Of a stretch of DNA of 64,000 nt, positions 17,570 through 27,829 are shown piece by piece. The notes below the pieces were generated by a model that did no database searches, had not been told where the DNA came from, and saw only the letters and a list, made by a program, of their open reading frames with translations. The stretch is taken from assembly GCA_003149635.1 (NCBI GenBank), contig QCWI01000016.1, forward strand, positions 1 to 64,000, given 5' to 3'. Source of the stretch: Fluviicola sp. XM-24bin1 (GTDB lineage: Bacteria; Bacteroidota; Bacteroidia; Flavobacteriales_D; Crocinitomicaceae). Each line of letters begins with the position of its first letter. Position 1 is the stretch's first letter. The translations under genes were made by a program, and so were the position numbers.

Positions 17570-17648
17570 GGCTAATCCTGGATTCATAGCCTTCGTTAAT
17601 AAAACAAATCACGAATAGTCTTTTTGATATAAGAATTCGTTCAATCAA

Positions 17649-17697
17649 AAAGCCCCGGTCACTGAGGTTCTCGAAGTGCCCGGGCTTATTTTTTTAT
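17649..17697 (+). terminator. intrinsic terminator carrying a dispersed hairpin repeat in its apex
   Basis: AAGCCC (17650-17655) pairs with GGGCTT (17682-17687), extended by GG/CC and CACT/AGTG, and is followed by ATTTTTTTA. It lies between the convergent helicase and urocanase genes and is oriented for the helicase. The upper part, 17660-17678, is one of four copies of the CACTTCGAG-NNC-CTCAGTG hairpin (in reverse orientation). Confidence 0.8.
17660..17678 (-). repeat. dispersed intergenic hairpin repeat, copy 1
   Basis: On the minus strand CACT-TC-GAG-AAC-CTC-AGTG: two stem segments (CACT/AGTG and GAG/CTC), a TC bulge on one side and a three-base loop. The same plan occurs at 27787-27805, 45301-45319 and 54468-54486, always between genes. 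Confidence 0.7.
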
Positions 17698-19703
17698 TAT
17701 ACTTTTTCAAATACCGAGTTAATCACTTCATCGTCTACCAATTCCGGTACGGTAACTTTCAATCGGGGTTCTACTTCCATAGCACGCTTAATCGCAAACA
17801 TAGCACCCTCATTACGTGCCCAACTTCTGCGCGAAATTCCGTTATTGACATCCCAGTGAAGCATGGAAGTCAATCTTCGTTCTGAATCCGCAGAACCGTC
17901 TAAAAGCATTCCGAATCCACCGTTCATTACTTCTCCCCAGCCTACGCCGCCTCCGTTGTGAATCGATACCCAAGTAGCTCCTCGGAAGGAATCGCCGATC
18001 ACGTTTTGAATGGCCATATCTGCCGTAAATCGGGAACCGTCATAAATATTTGACGTCTCGCGGTACGGCGAATCGGTTCCAGAAACATCATGATGATCTC
18101 TACCCAAGACTACCGGGCCAATAGTTCCTGAAGCGATGGCATCGTTGAATGCCCTTGCAATCTTCATTCGACCTTCAGCGTCAGCGTATAGAATTCGTGC
18201 CTGCGATCCAACTACGAGTTGATTCTCTTGTGCCCCTTTGATCCATTGAATATTATCTGCCATTTGCTGCTGAATCTCAGCAGGACTGTTCTTCATGATT
18301 TCCTCCAACACTTCGCAGGCGAGATCATCGGTTTTTTGAAGATCTTCTGGTTTTCCTGAAGCACACACCCATCGGAATGGGCCAAATCCGTAATCAAAGC
18401 ACATCGGCCCCATGATATCTTGAACGTAGGAAGGGTAACGGAAATCGATTCCATTTTCTGCCATAATATCTGCTCCGGCTCTGGATGCTTCTAATAGGAA
18501 AGCATTTCCATAATCGAAGAAATACGTTCCTTTTGCCGTGTGTTTATTAATTGCCGCAGCATGTCTTCGCAACGTGCTTTGAACGTTCTCTTTGAATTTA
18601 TCCGGATCGTTGGCCATCATCTCGTTGGATGCCTCAAAAGTCAATCCAACTGGATAATAACCGCCCGCCCAAGGATTGTGTAATGAAGTTTGATCGGATC
18701 CCAAATCAATGTGTAGATCGGCCTCATCAAATTTCTCCCACACATCTACAATGTTTCCAAGATATGCGATCGAAACTGCCTCTTTATTCGCTTGTGCCTC
18801 TCGAACGCGCACCGCCAATTGATCCAAATTTTCAATAATCTCGTGTACCCATCCTTGATCGTGACGAATCTTCGTGATTTTAGGGTTCACTTCTGCACAA
18901 ACTGTGACACAACCTGCAATCGTTCCTGCCTTTGGTTGCGCTCCACTCATGCCTCCTAATCCAGAGGTTACGAATAAAGAACCTGCTGGTGATTTTTGAA
19001 TCTTACGGAATCCGTTCAAAACGGTAATTGTTGTTCCATGGACAATTCCTTGCGGCCCTATGTACATGTAAGAACCTGCTGTCATTTGTCCGTATTGCGT
19101 AACGCCCAAAGCGTTGAACTTCTCCCAGTCATCCGGTTTGGAATAATTTGGAATCATCATTCCGTTGGTTACGACAACGCGCGGCGCATCTTTATGGCTC
19201 GGGAACAATCCCATTGGATGACCAGAATACATCACAAGCGTTTGCTCGTCTGTCATTTCGGCCAAATATTTCATCGCCAAACGGTACTGAATCCAGTTTT
19301 GGAAAACCGCACCATTTCCACCGTAGGTAATCAACTCATGTGGATGCTGTGCTACGGCGTAATCCAGGTTATTTTGGATCATCAACATTATCGCTTTTGC
19401 CTGATCACATTTACCCGGATACGAATCAATGGAACGCGCGTACATCTTATACTTTGGACGGTAGCGTAACATGTAGATCCGGCCGTAATTGTTCAACTCT
19501 TCCATGAACTCTGGTGCCAGTTCAGCGTGTTGTTCTTTCGGGAAATAGCGAAGGGCATTGCGTAATGCCAATTTGCGTTCTTCTTCCGTTAGGATTTGCT
19601 TGCGTTTCGGTGCGTGATTGATTCCGGTCTCTTGTGCCGGTGCTGTTGGAATTTCGGATGGAACTCCAGCTAATATGTCTTTTTGAAAATCTTCGTTAGT
19701 CAT
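17697..19703 (-). CDS. hutU: urocanate hydratase (urocanase), long form
   Basis: Converts urocanate to 4-imidazolone-5-propanoate with tightly bound NAD+, the second step of histidine degradation, in the cytoplasm. Diagnostic segments are YGGNGAVFQNWIQYRLAM, VMYSGHPMGLFPSH, SGLGGMSGAQPKAG (NAD site) and the active-site region GPMCFDYGFGPFRWVCASG. At 668 residues it is the long type (as in animals and many Bacteroidota), with an extra N-terminal ~80 residues relative to the ~555-residue Pseudomonas type. The other hut genes (hutH, hutI, hutG) are not in the window. It has its own promoter at 19802-19835. Confidence 0.95.
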   Translation of the reverse strand: MTNEDFQKDILAGVPSEIPTAPAQETGINHAPKRKQILTEEERKLALRNALRYFPKEQHAELAPEFMEELNNYGRIYMLRYRPKYKMYARSIDSYPGKCDQAKAIMLMIQNNLDYAVAQHPHELITYGGNGAVFQNWIQYRLAMKYLAEMTDEQTLVMYSGHPMGLFPSHKDAPRVVVTNGMMIPNYSKPDDWEKFNALGVTQYGQMTAGSYMYIGPQGIVHGTTITVLNGFRKIQKSPAGSLFVTSGLGGMSGAQPKAGTIAGCVTVCAEVNPKITKIRHDQGWVHEIIENLDQLAVRVREAQANKEAVSIAYLGNIVDVWEKFDEADLHIDLGSDQTSLHNPWAGGYYPVGLTFEASNEMMANDPDKFKENVQSTLRRHAAAINKHTAKGTYFFDYGNAFLLEASRAGADIMAENGIDFRYPSYVQDIMGPMCFDYGFGPFRWVCASGKPEDLQKTDDLACEVLEEIMKNSPAEIQQQMADNIQWIKGAQENQLVVGSQARILYADAEGRMKIARAFNDAIASGTIGPVVLGRDHHDVSGTDSPYRETSNIYDGSRFTADMAIQNVIGDSFRGATWVSIHNGGGVGWGEVMNGGFGMLLDGSADSERRLTSMLHWDVNNGISRRSWARNEGAMFAIKRAMEVEPRLKVTVPELVDDEVINSVFEKV

Positions 19704-19801
19704 TACTATTCATTTAGGGTGATACTTCTTTTTCATGTGTAAAGAATCCCCTACGGATAGCGTGTGTTAGAACGAAATTCAATCTTCGATAAGTGCATGT
19801 T

Positions 19802-19835
19802 GCAAAGGTAGCAAGAATTGATGGTACAGAAACAA
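19802..19835 (-). promoter_or_regulatory. promoter of hutU
   Basis: Minus-strand TACCTTTGC (19802-19810) with TTG at 19833-19835, spacer 22 bp, fits the Bacteroidota consensus. It leaves a leader of about 95 bases before the hutU ATG and its -33 element abuts the T tract of the terminator of the upstream gene. Confidence 0.6.
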
Positions 19836-19872
19836 AAAAGCCCTGTCCACTAACTCATGAAGTGAACAGGGC
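19834..19872 (-). terminator. intrinsic terminator of the CHU_C surface-protein gene
   Basis: GCCCTGT (19840-19846) pairs with ACAGGGC (19866-19872), extended inward by CACT/AGTG after a one-base mismatch, and on the minus strand is followed by TTTTTT (19834-19839). It begins 22 bases after the stop codon at 19895. Confidence 0.85.
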
Positions 19873-19894
19873 GTATGCTAGATTTTAATCTTGT

Positions 19895-22519
19895 CTATCG
19901 AATTATATTGACGTGTCCACTGTATTCGTACTTCGCGTCATTTAAGGCGTCTGATGCTCGAATGAACCAAGTATACGTTCCGTCCTGAACTTCACGTCCA
20001 TTTTGACCGTACGTACCGTCCCATCCGACCGAAATATCTCTTGACTCCCAAACAATTTCTCCCCAGCGATTGTAAATCACCAATTCGAAATCTTGTAAAT
20101 CGATTCCTTCCATATACACTTGCCACGTCTGATTGAACTCATCACCATCAGGCGTAAAGGTATTCGGTGCATAAATCAATACCTCTGGGAAGACAACTAA
20201 TTCGTAATCCATAGTATCGGAACACCCTAACTCGGACGTAGCAATCAACTGAATGTTATAAATTCCTGTCTGCCCATCTGGGAAGATGACTGGAATATTA
20301 TTATTCAATTGAGAAGTCGCTGGCGATCCTTCTTCGAATGTCCATTGGAAATCTACCGCTCCAACGGAGTGGTTTTGGAAGACAACGTTTGTATTGAACA
20401 TCAATACCGGATTCGGTGAATGTTTGAAGTTCGCCGTAGGTTGCCCTTTCACGTGCAATGCATCATCAAACGTTAAAGAATCTATACAACCTAAGTCTGT
20501 TGTAACGATCATTTGCATATCGTAGAATCCTTCCATCAACGTATCTGTAACAATGGTATCAACATTCAGGAACTGCATATTCGGTTCAACCCACCAGTAC
20601 ACGTACTCGCTCAATGCTGGATCCGTTGTATTTACAATCGTGAAAACCGCTGGCTCACACTGTTCTGGATCCAATACCTCGTACTGAGGAACCGGCAATG
20701 GAGCAACGTAAACCTGAGTGGTAGTTGTCCAAGGTGTTGTCTCACATCCATCATTTACCGTAACTGTGTACGTTGTTGTCTGCGGCGGATTCACGTTGAT
20801 TGTGTGGTTATCCGGCCCAGTTTGCGTATCTGTAGTACTCCATGTAAATGTATATGGTTGACCAATTCCACCAGAACAGTTCGCCCAAATATCTGTTGGA
20901 TATCCCGGACAAATCGTATCGAATGGTGAAATGTTCCCTGTTAATGGTGGATGCAAGTTAACGTTGATACCCACTGTTGCCGATACACAACCAAATACGT
21001 TCTCCACATAAACTGTGTAATTCGAAGGTGTAACTGGATTCACCAATTGCAGTGAATCGTTATTCGCTGTGTGTCCCCAATAGTACGTATATGGGCCACC
21101 TCCACCACCAGTACCTTGCGCTACCAATGTTGCAGTTCCATTTTCACAAACAATCGTATCGTTGTTCACGAGAACTTCTGGTGTCGGCAAGATGGTAATA
21201 TCAAATGTATCTGGAGTTCCTATACACCACTGTGTAGATGGCGTAACGATAATGGTAGATGTTTCCACCACGCCAATTGCATTTCCTGTCCAAGCAGCGA
21301 TGTCTCCTGCTCCTGGATTTCCTAACCCTGTTGTAGTGTTGGAGTTCGTCCAGTTGTAGTCTGTGTTCGCAACGGCACCCGTGAATGTTACCAAAGTAGT
21401 TAAGTCACCGTGACAAACCGTTTGATCCGGACTTGGATCAACAGTTGGCACAGGATTTACCACCACTATCGTTTCAGCGGTATCTGCACTTGGACAGCTA
21501 CTATCTGTTAAGATCAATTGGTACGTTCCAGCCATTGCCAAAGTAGAACTTGGAATCGTAGGATTTTGAACGTTTGAAGTCCATCCGTTTGGCCCCGTCC
21601 AGTTGTACTGGTACGTCGCTACACCACCCGGCCCTTGCAATTGAATATCTTCTCCAACACAGTACGGCCCCGTGTTCGCTGCAGTTGCTTGGATTCCTCC
21701 AACATATGTAATGGTAATATATCCGTCTCCTTGATTGGCCGCTTGGTTACAGTTAGCGCCTGCTGGCACTAAGCTGGAACCTCCACCGCCACCACCGCCA
21801 CCATTGGCGTACTGACAGCAGTTATCAGCTCCTCCGCCTCCACCGCCGAAGTAGCCACCGCCACCGCCACCGCCAGAAGCGAAATCGTAATATCCTCCGT
21901 TACCTCCTTGGAACGCTGCTCCCGGGAATCCTGGCTGACCAGCACCCCATGGCGGACCACCGGCTCCACCGGCAACTTGAGTACCTCCACCTCCACCAGT
22001 TCCGGTAAAGATAGATCCCGGGCCTTGCACTCCTTGGGCACAACCTCCGCCACCACCACTGGCAGCAGATGGGTCACCTCCGGCAGCACCTCCTCCGGCA
22101 CCTGCAAGGGCTATTAATGTTCCTCCTGATTCAATGGCAGAGTATCCTCCACCACCTCCAGAGCCTGAAGATCCTCCGACTCCGTTCCAACCCTGACCGC
22201 CTCCTGGCCATCCTGGAGTAGGTACGGTTCCTTGTCCACCGACTGTTAAATCGAATGTTTGACCGGGAACAACGGGTATAGTTACTGTTACAATTGCCCC
22301 ATTTCCACCGAAGGCATTGTTACCTCCGCCTGTTCCTACACCACCACCTTGAGCTCCGGCTATGGTTACGTCAATGCTCGTTACACAGACTGGTACAGTC
22401 CACGATTGCATTCCGCCGGTAAAGTTAAATGTCTCGGTTGTTTGACCATACACACCTGTGAATGCGAAGGTCGCAATGTAAAAACATAAAGATTTAAAGC
22501 TGAATAGTTTCGCTCTCAT
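19895..22519 (-). CDS. large secreted surface protein with glycine-rich domain and type IX gliding-type C-terminal domain
   Basis: An 874-residue secreted protein; ATG at 22519 is preferred over TTG at 22528. The signal peptide (~1-28, ends GVYG-Q) is followed by a glycine-rich domain (about 35-275) that opens with FTGGMQSWTVPVCVTSIDV and has long GGGGG runs, similar to the glycine-rich module seen in ALK-type receptors and many bacterial adhesins. Then come several SprB/PKD-like Ig modules (e.g. GPYCVGEDIQLQGPG, VCHGDLTTLVTF, DTICPGYPTDIW), and finally a CHU_C domain (APNTFTPDGDEFNQTWQV, IYNRWGEIVWES, DGTYTWFIRA), the type B signal for type IX secretion. A cell-surface or adhesion role is inferred. 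It lies downstream of eno. Confidence 0.88.
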   Translation of the reverse strand: MRAKLFSFKSLCFYIATFAFTGVYGQTTETFNFTGGMQSWTVPVCVTSIDVTIAGAQGGGVGTGGGNNAFGGNGAIVTVTIPVVPGQTFDLTVGGQGTVPTPGWPGGGQGWNGVGGSSGSGGGGGYSAIESGGTLIALAGAGGGAAGGDPSAASGGGGGCAQGVQGPGSIFTGTGGGGGTQVAGGAGGPPWGAGQPGFPGAAFQGGNGGYYDFASGGGGGGGYFGGGGGGADNCCQYANGGGGGGGGSSLVPAGANCNQAANQGDGYITITYVGGIQATAANTGPYCVGEDIQLQGPGGVATYQYNWTGPNGWTSNVQNPTIPSSTLAMAGTYQLILTDSSCPSADTAETIVVVNPVPTVDPSPDQTVCHGDLTTLVTFTGAVANTDYNWTNSNTTTGLGNPGAGDIAAWTGNAIGVVETSTIIVTPSTQWCIGTPDTFDITILPTPEVLVNNDTIVCENGTATLVAQGTGGGGGPYTYYWGHTANNDSLQLVNPVTPSNYTVYVENVFGCVSATVGINVNLHPPLTGNISPFDTICPGYPTDIWANCSGGIGQPYTFTWSTTDTQTGPDNHTINVNPPQTTTYTVTVNDGCETTPWTTTTQVYVAPLPVPQYEVLDPEQCEPAVFTIVNTTDPALSEYVYWWVEPNMQFLNVDTIVTDTLMEGFYDMQMIVTTDLGCIDSLTFDDALHVKGQPTANFKHSPNPVLMFNTNVVFQNHSVGAVDFQWTFEEGSPATSQLNNNIPVIFPDGQTGIYNIQLIATSELGCSDTMDYELVVFPEVLIYAPNTFTPDGDEFNQTWQVYMEGIDLQDFELVIYNRWGEIVWESRDISVGWDGTYGQNGREVQDGTYTWFIRASDALNDAKYEYSGHVNIIR

Positions 22520-22704
22520 AATTCTCAAGTAGTTCGTTGAGTCAGTTATAAAAGGTAGTTGAACTCAAATTCACTACATAGACGCAAGTTACCCAGCAAA
22601 GTTGCGCTTTCCCTAAAAAAAAGTGTGAAAAACTATTTTATTATTGGTTTCTTACTTCTTTGTTAATTTTCTAACAATCAAACGTAAGAATTGGGCGCTT
22701 TATT

Positions 22705-23997
<1,293 letters not shown>

Positions 23998-25098
23998 TTA
24001 TTTATTCTTCTTCATGTTATCTACGAACTGATCGAACAGGTAACGCGAATCGTGCGGCCCTGCTGATGCTTCCGGATGGTACTGTACCGAGAAGATATCT
24101 TTTCCTTTGATTTCAATTCCAGCTACAGTGTCATCATTCAAATGAATGTGCGTGATGTCGACATTCTCATTTGCTTCAGCGCTGGCTTTGGAAATAACGA
24201 AACCGTGATTCTGAGAAGTAATTTCTCCTTTCCCAGTCTTTAAGTTCTTAATCGGGTGGTTGATTCCACGGTGACCGTTGAACATCTTTTCAGTTTCCAA
24301 TCCTTGACTCAATCCCAAAATTTGGTGTCCCAAACAGATTCCAAATACTGGTTTGTCCAAAGCTGCGATAGATTTTACCAATTCAATTGAATTCGGCATT
24401 GCAGATGGGTCACCTGGGCCGTTAGAAAGCATGTATCCATCTGGATTGAATGCGTTGATTTCCTCCAATGTTGCATTCAATGGGAACACTTTAACATGAC
24501 ATCCGCGATCTACCAAACAACGAACAATATTGCGCTTTACACCAAAATCCAATAATGCTACTTTCAATTCAGCATTCTCTGGTTTTACTTCGTATGCTTC
24601 TTTCGTTGCTACTTTTGAAGAAAGTTCTAATCCGTCCATCGAAGGAACTTCTTTCAATTGTGCTTTCAATGCGTCGATATCAAGATTATCAGAAGAGATG
24701 ATGCAGTTCATCGCTCCTTTATTTCGGATGTGACGTACTAATGCACGTGTATCAACATCTGCAATACCCACCTTATCGTTATCGACCATGTAATCTTGGA
24801 GTGATCCCATTCCAGAAGGGCGAGAATACCCATCAGAGAATTTCTTGATCACCATTCCAGCTACTTTGATTCCATCAGATTCCACTTCGTCTTCGTGAAC
24901 TCCGTAGTTTCCGATGTGTGCAGTATTCATCACTAGAATTTGACCGAAATAAGAAGGATCGGTAAACACTTCCTGATACCCTGTCATTCCCGTGTTAAAG
25001 GCGATTTCACCTGTTGTCGTTCCAATTTTTCCGATTGCTATTCCGTCAAAAACGGTTCCGTCTTCAAGAACGAGAACGGCTTCTTTTTTCTCCTGCAT
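23998..25098 (-). CDS. carA: carbamoyl-phosphate synthase small (glutaminase) subunit
   Basis: Hydrolyses glutamine and delivers ammonia to CarB for carbamoyl phosphate, feeding arginine and pyrimidine synthesis. The 366 residues comprise the N-terminal CPSase domain (LVLEDGTVFDGIAIG..., FNTGMTGYQEVFTDPSY) and a class I glutaminase domain with the nucleophile in FGICLGHQILGL and the His/Glu pair in QYHPEASAGPHD. carB is not adjacent. The carA-eno order is familiar from other flavobacteria, where it directly follows rplQ; here a surface-protein gene lies in between. Confidence 0.96.
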   Translation of the reverse strand: MQEKKEAVLVLEDGTVFDGIAIGKIGTTTGEIAFNTGMTGYQEVFTDPSYFGQILVMNTAHIGNYGVHEDEVESDGIKVAGMVIKKFSDGYSRPSGMGSLQDYMVDNDKVGIADVDTRALVRHIRNKGAMNCIISSDNLDIDALKAQLKEVPSMDGLELSSKVATKEAYEVKPENAELKVALLDFGVKRNIVRCLVDRGCHVKVFPLNATLEEINAFNPDGYMLSNGPGDPSAMPNSIELVKSIAALDKPVFGICLGHQILGLSQGLETEKMFNGHRGINHPIKNLKTGKGEITSQNHGFVISKASAEANENVDITHIHLNDDTVAGIEIKGKDIFSVQYHPEASAGPHDSRYLFDQFVDNMKKNK

Positions 25099-25113
25099 GC
25101 TGAAAATTTTTCA

Positions 25114-25121
25114 CAAAGTTA
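25114..25121 (-). promoter_or_regulatory. -7 box of the carA-eno operon
   Basis: Minus-strand TAACTTTG matches TAnnTTTG and ends 15 bases before the carA ATG. No TTG is found at the usual distance, so this rests on the -7 box alone. It implies that carA-eno is transcribed independently of the surface-protein gene upstream. Confidence 0.4.
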
Positions 25122-25211
25122 GCCAATCGAATGAAACCTAAAACGATTTTAGCGGATAGATATCCACGGGTTGTTAATAAACTAAGAACATGGGTTCTTA
25201 ATTCCTTAATC

Positions 25212-26876
25212 TTAGTGCAAAATGTTCACTTTCACGGTTTCCATTCCGGCCGCAACTAAATAGTACGCTCCGTTTTCCAATTGACTCACGTTGATCTCCG
25301 TTTCAGTTCCTGAAATTTGAAGTGTCATTACTTTTTGTCCCAAACTGTTGCAGATAAATGCCTCCGTTTCTACCGGAGCATTTGTTGTAATCACTAGGCT
25401 TGAATTCGCTGGATTTGGATATACGTTGATTCCTTGAGAAGCCAATTCTGTGATTCCGGCACAAGCATCAACATTTACCACTACGGTATCCATTGCTGAA
25501 CATCCATTTGAATCAGTAACTTCAACCGTGTATGGGTGCGTTCCAACTCCAACAGTTCCTCCATCCACAGTGATCGTCTGTGTTGTTTCAGAACTTGACC
25601 AGTTATACCCGGCGAAACCAGCACCGGCATCCAAAGAAACCGAGTGGTTCACACAGATTGTAGTGTCGTTGCCAGCACTTACCGTCGGATTCGGGTTAGA
25701 AGTAATAGTAATGTTATCAGAATCTGAACATCCTTGCGCATCCGATACAGTCACGGAATATGTACCTGGCCCAACAGTTATGGTTTGCGTAGTGTCACCA
25801 TTATCCCAGAGATAAGAATCTGCGAAGTTTCCAGCATCCAATGTAATTGTTTCTCCATCACAAATGGCTTGATCTGCTCCTAAATCAACCGGTGGTGGTA
25901 GCGAAATAGCTACATCAATAGTATCCGAGCTGGAACAACCTTCGGCATTCGTGACGGTCACGTTATACGATGTTCCAGGTAGTGCGTTGAAGACTTGTTG
26001 GGTCCATACACCTCCATTCCAACTAAACGTCGCTCCCGGGTTCCCGGCATCCAATGTCACTTGTACTCCTTGACATGCAGATGTATCTGGCCCAAGATCA
26101 ACAATAGGTACTGTGTTCATTACAATAGTAACGGAATCCGTCACCGTAGGACATCCTCCCGGAGGTGTGATGTCGACATAGTACGTTGTAGTTGCTGTTG
26201 GAACTACCGTATCGCTTGCATTCGTACTTCCTGTGCTCCACAAGAATGTCGTTGCTCCTCCTGCAATTGAGTAATGGATGTTTCCATTCCAAACGCGCGG
26301 AGAGAAGAACGAACCTCCGTTTGCAAACGGGTATTCCATTCCGACACCTTCAAGGAAAGAAATATTCGCATCGCTTGCGAATACATTTCCTACCGTCGAT
26401 CCGTTTGTGTAGTTCAATGATGTTCCACCCGTTTGTGAGGATGTTACGTAAAACGCATACGTTTGTCCGGCTGGAATCGTAACATTCACATTGATTGGAA
26501 TTGGTGTTGGCGTTCCTTGCGGTTGCGCCGCGACACCTGTAGCTGAACCAACCAACGTCCAACCGGCAGAACTAGTTTCGAAGCCAGCGTGTCCTCCAAC
26601 GCGGTAATAGATTTCGTAATCTGTTGTACCCATTGGGTGGGCATCGAACGATTCAATCGTTACGGTATTCGTAGCAACGATATCGAACATATTTCCTCGG
26701 TGGTTGTTACCTGCAGCAAATGTGGTTGTAACCATGTTGACTGGCCCTGTTCCGAAAAGTTGAACAGAATCTCCAGGACAAATTGAAGTTTGCGAAGCTG
26801 TAACTCCAGATTCACATTGTGACCAGGCTGCAGCAGAGATAAGAGCAGCCATAGCAGTTAAGTAGATTTTTTTCAT
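25212..26876 (-). CDS. secreted protein with SprB/PKD-like repeats and type A type IX sorting domain
   Basis: A 554-residue protein. The signal peptide (MKKIYLTAMAALISAAAWSQ) is followed by an N-terminal beta domain (about 25-210) with a CPGDSVQLFG start, and at least three tandem Ig-like repeats of ~75 residues, each beginning near a VDLGPDTSACQG / VDLGADQAICDG / VSAGNDTTICVN segment and containing an LDAG turn. The end (about 480-554) is a type A type IX sorting domain: GINVYPNPANSSLVITT, NSLGQKVMTL, LENGAYYLVAAG. It should be exported through the type IX secretion system and retained on the surface or released. It separates rplQ from carA. Ligand unknown. Confidence 0.85.
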   Translation of the reverse strand: MKKIYLTAMAALISAAAWSQCESGVTASQTSICPGDSVQLFGTGPVNMVTTTFAAGNNHRGNMFDIVATNTVTIESFDAHPMGTTDYEIYYRVGGHAGFETSSAGWTLVGSATGVAAQPQGTPTPIPINVNVTIPAGQTYAFYVTSSQTGGTSLNYTNGSTVGNVFASDANISFLEGVGMEYPFANGGSFFSPRVWNGNIHYSIAGGATTFLWSTGSTNASDTVVPTATTTYYVDITPPGGCPTVTDSVTIVMNTVPIVDLGPDTSACQGVQVTLDAGNPGATFSWNGGVWTQQVFNALPGTSYNVTVTNAEGCSSSDTIDVAISLPPPVDLGADQAICDGETITLDAGNFADSYLWDNGDTTQTITVGPGTYSVTVSDAQGCSDSDNITITSNPNPTVSAGNDTTICVNHSVSLDAGAGFAGYNWSSSETTQTITVDGGTVGVGTHPYTVEVTDSNGCSAMDTVVVNVDACAGITELASQGINVYPNPANSSLVITTNAPVETEAFICNSLGQKVMTLQISGTETEINVSQLENGAYYLVAAGMETVKVNILH

Positions 26877-26924
26877 AGGTTATGTTTATGTATCCAACTA
26901 ATTTATGCTAAAAAAGTTATGCAA

Positions 26925-26953
26925 ACAAAAAAGGGATGTTCAATGAACATCCC
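26925..26953 (-). terminator. intrinsic terminator of the ribosomal cluster after rplQ
   Basis: GGGATGTTC (26933-26941) and GAACATCCC (26945-26953) form a perfect 9-bp stem with a 3-base loop. On the minus strand it is followed by TTTTTTGTTTG. It starts 30 bases after the rplQ stop codon and should end the long ribosomal transcript. Confidence 0.9.
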
Positions 26954-26982
26954 TTCGGTAAACTGTTAGTTCTCTAACAAGC

Positions 26983-27684
26983 TTATTCTTTCTCTTCAGC
27001 GTCGTCTTCTGCTTTGTCTTCAGAAGCTTCTTCCTCTGTTGACTCTGCTTCCGCTTTTGGCTCTTCTGCTGGAGCTTCCTCTGCAGGAGCTGCTTCAGCT
27101 TCTGGTGCCGCTTCTTCAGCTGGAGTTTCTTCAACAACTTCCGCCTCTTCAACTGCTGGTGCAGCTTCTTGCGTTTCTGCTGTTGCTTCCTCGTTTGCAG
27201 CTTCCGTTGCTTCTGCGTCTGCTACTACTGCTTCTTCAGTAGCTGCAGCTGCTTGAGCACCTCCACCACCGCCACCGCGACGTGAACGACGTGTAGTTTT
27301 CTTCTTCCCTTCGTTGCTGTACAACTCGTTGAAGTCCACCAATTCGATCATACACATTTCAGCGTTGTCTCCCAAACGGTATCCTGTACGGATGATACGT
27401 GTGTATCCTCCCGGACGATCGGCTACCTTTGGTGCCACTTCGCGGAACAATTCTGCAACAGCTTCCTTATTTTGCAAGTAGCTAAATACAGTACGACGAG
27501 AGTGTGTCGTATCGTTCTTTGATTTCGTGATCAATGGCTCAACGTACCCACGCAATGCTTTTGCTTTCGCTACAGTTGTGTTAATACGCTTGTGTTCGAT
27601 CAATGAACAAGCCATGTTTGACAGCATCGCTTTTCTGTGTGCTGTTTTTCTTCCTAAGTGGTTGAATTTTTTACCGTGTCTCAT
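26983..27684 (-). CDS. rplQ: 50S ribosomal protein L17 with acidic C-terminal tail
   Basis: Residues 1-125 are a normal L17 ([55 protein letters not shown]). After an Arg-rich linker and six glycines the chain continues for ~85 residues almost entirely of Ala, Glu, Asp, Thr and Pro, giving 233 residues against about 120 in E. coli. The tail is in frame with no frameshift, and low-complexity open frames on the other strand are its shadow. Such tails occur on L17 in many Bacteroidota; their function is unknown. It is last in the cluster, 145 bases after rpoA. Confidence 0.95.
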   Translation of the reverse strand: MRHGKKFNHLGRKTAHRKAMLSNMACSLIEHKRINTTVAKAKALRGYVEPLITKSKNDTTHSRRTVFSYLQNKEAVAELFREVAPKVADRPGGYTRIIRTGYRLGDNAEMCMIELVDFNELYSNEGKKKTTRRSRRGGGGGGAQAAAATEEAVVADAEATEAANEEATAETQEAAPAVEEAEVVEETPAEEAAPEAEAAPAEEAPAEEPKAEAESTEEEASEDKAEDDAEEKE

Positions 27685-27782
27685 AACTTAAATTTCGTAA
27701 GTAACGGTTAACTGAACTTTGTTTGTGTGTATCGCGACAGCCCAGCCACCTATTACGCCATTTTTAAAATAGTTTCACTCCC

Positions 27783-27809
27783 CGCGCACTTCGAGTGCCT
27801 CAGTGTGCG
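27783..27809 (+). repeat. dispersed intergenic hairpin repeat, copy 2 (rpoA-rplQ spacer)
   Basis: CACT-TC-GAG-TGC-CTC-AGTG at 27787-27805, extended outward by CCGC/GCGG so that the whole forms a ~9-bp outer stem. It lies in the spacer between rpoA and rplQ inside the long transcript, with no T tract in the direction of transcription, so it is not an obvious terminator; it may act in RNA processing or stability. Confidence 0.65.
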
Positions 27810-27829
27810 GATTGTGATTAATGCGATAC

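Noticed and set aside
27014-27256. Open frames of 80 and 67 codons on the plus strand opposite the L17 tail, and a Lys-rich 70-codon frame at 26940-27152
   Set aside because: They are products of the low-complexity GCT/TCT-rich coding of the L17 acidic tail read in other frames; no start context or family resemblance.
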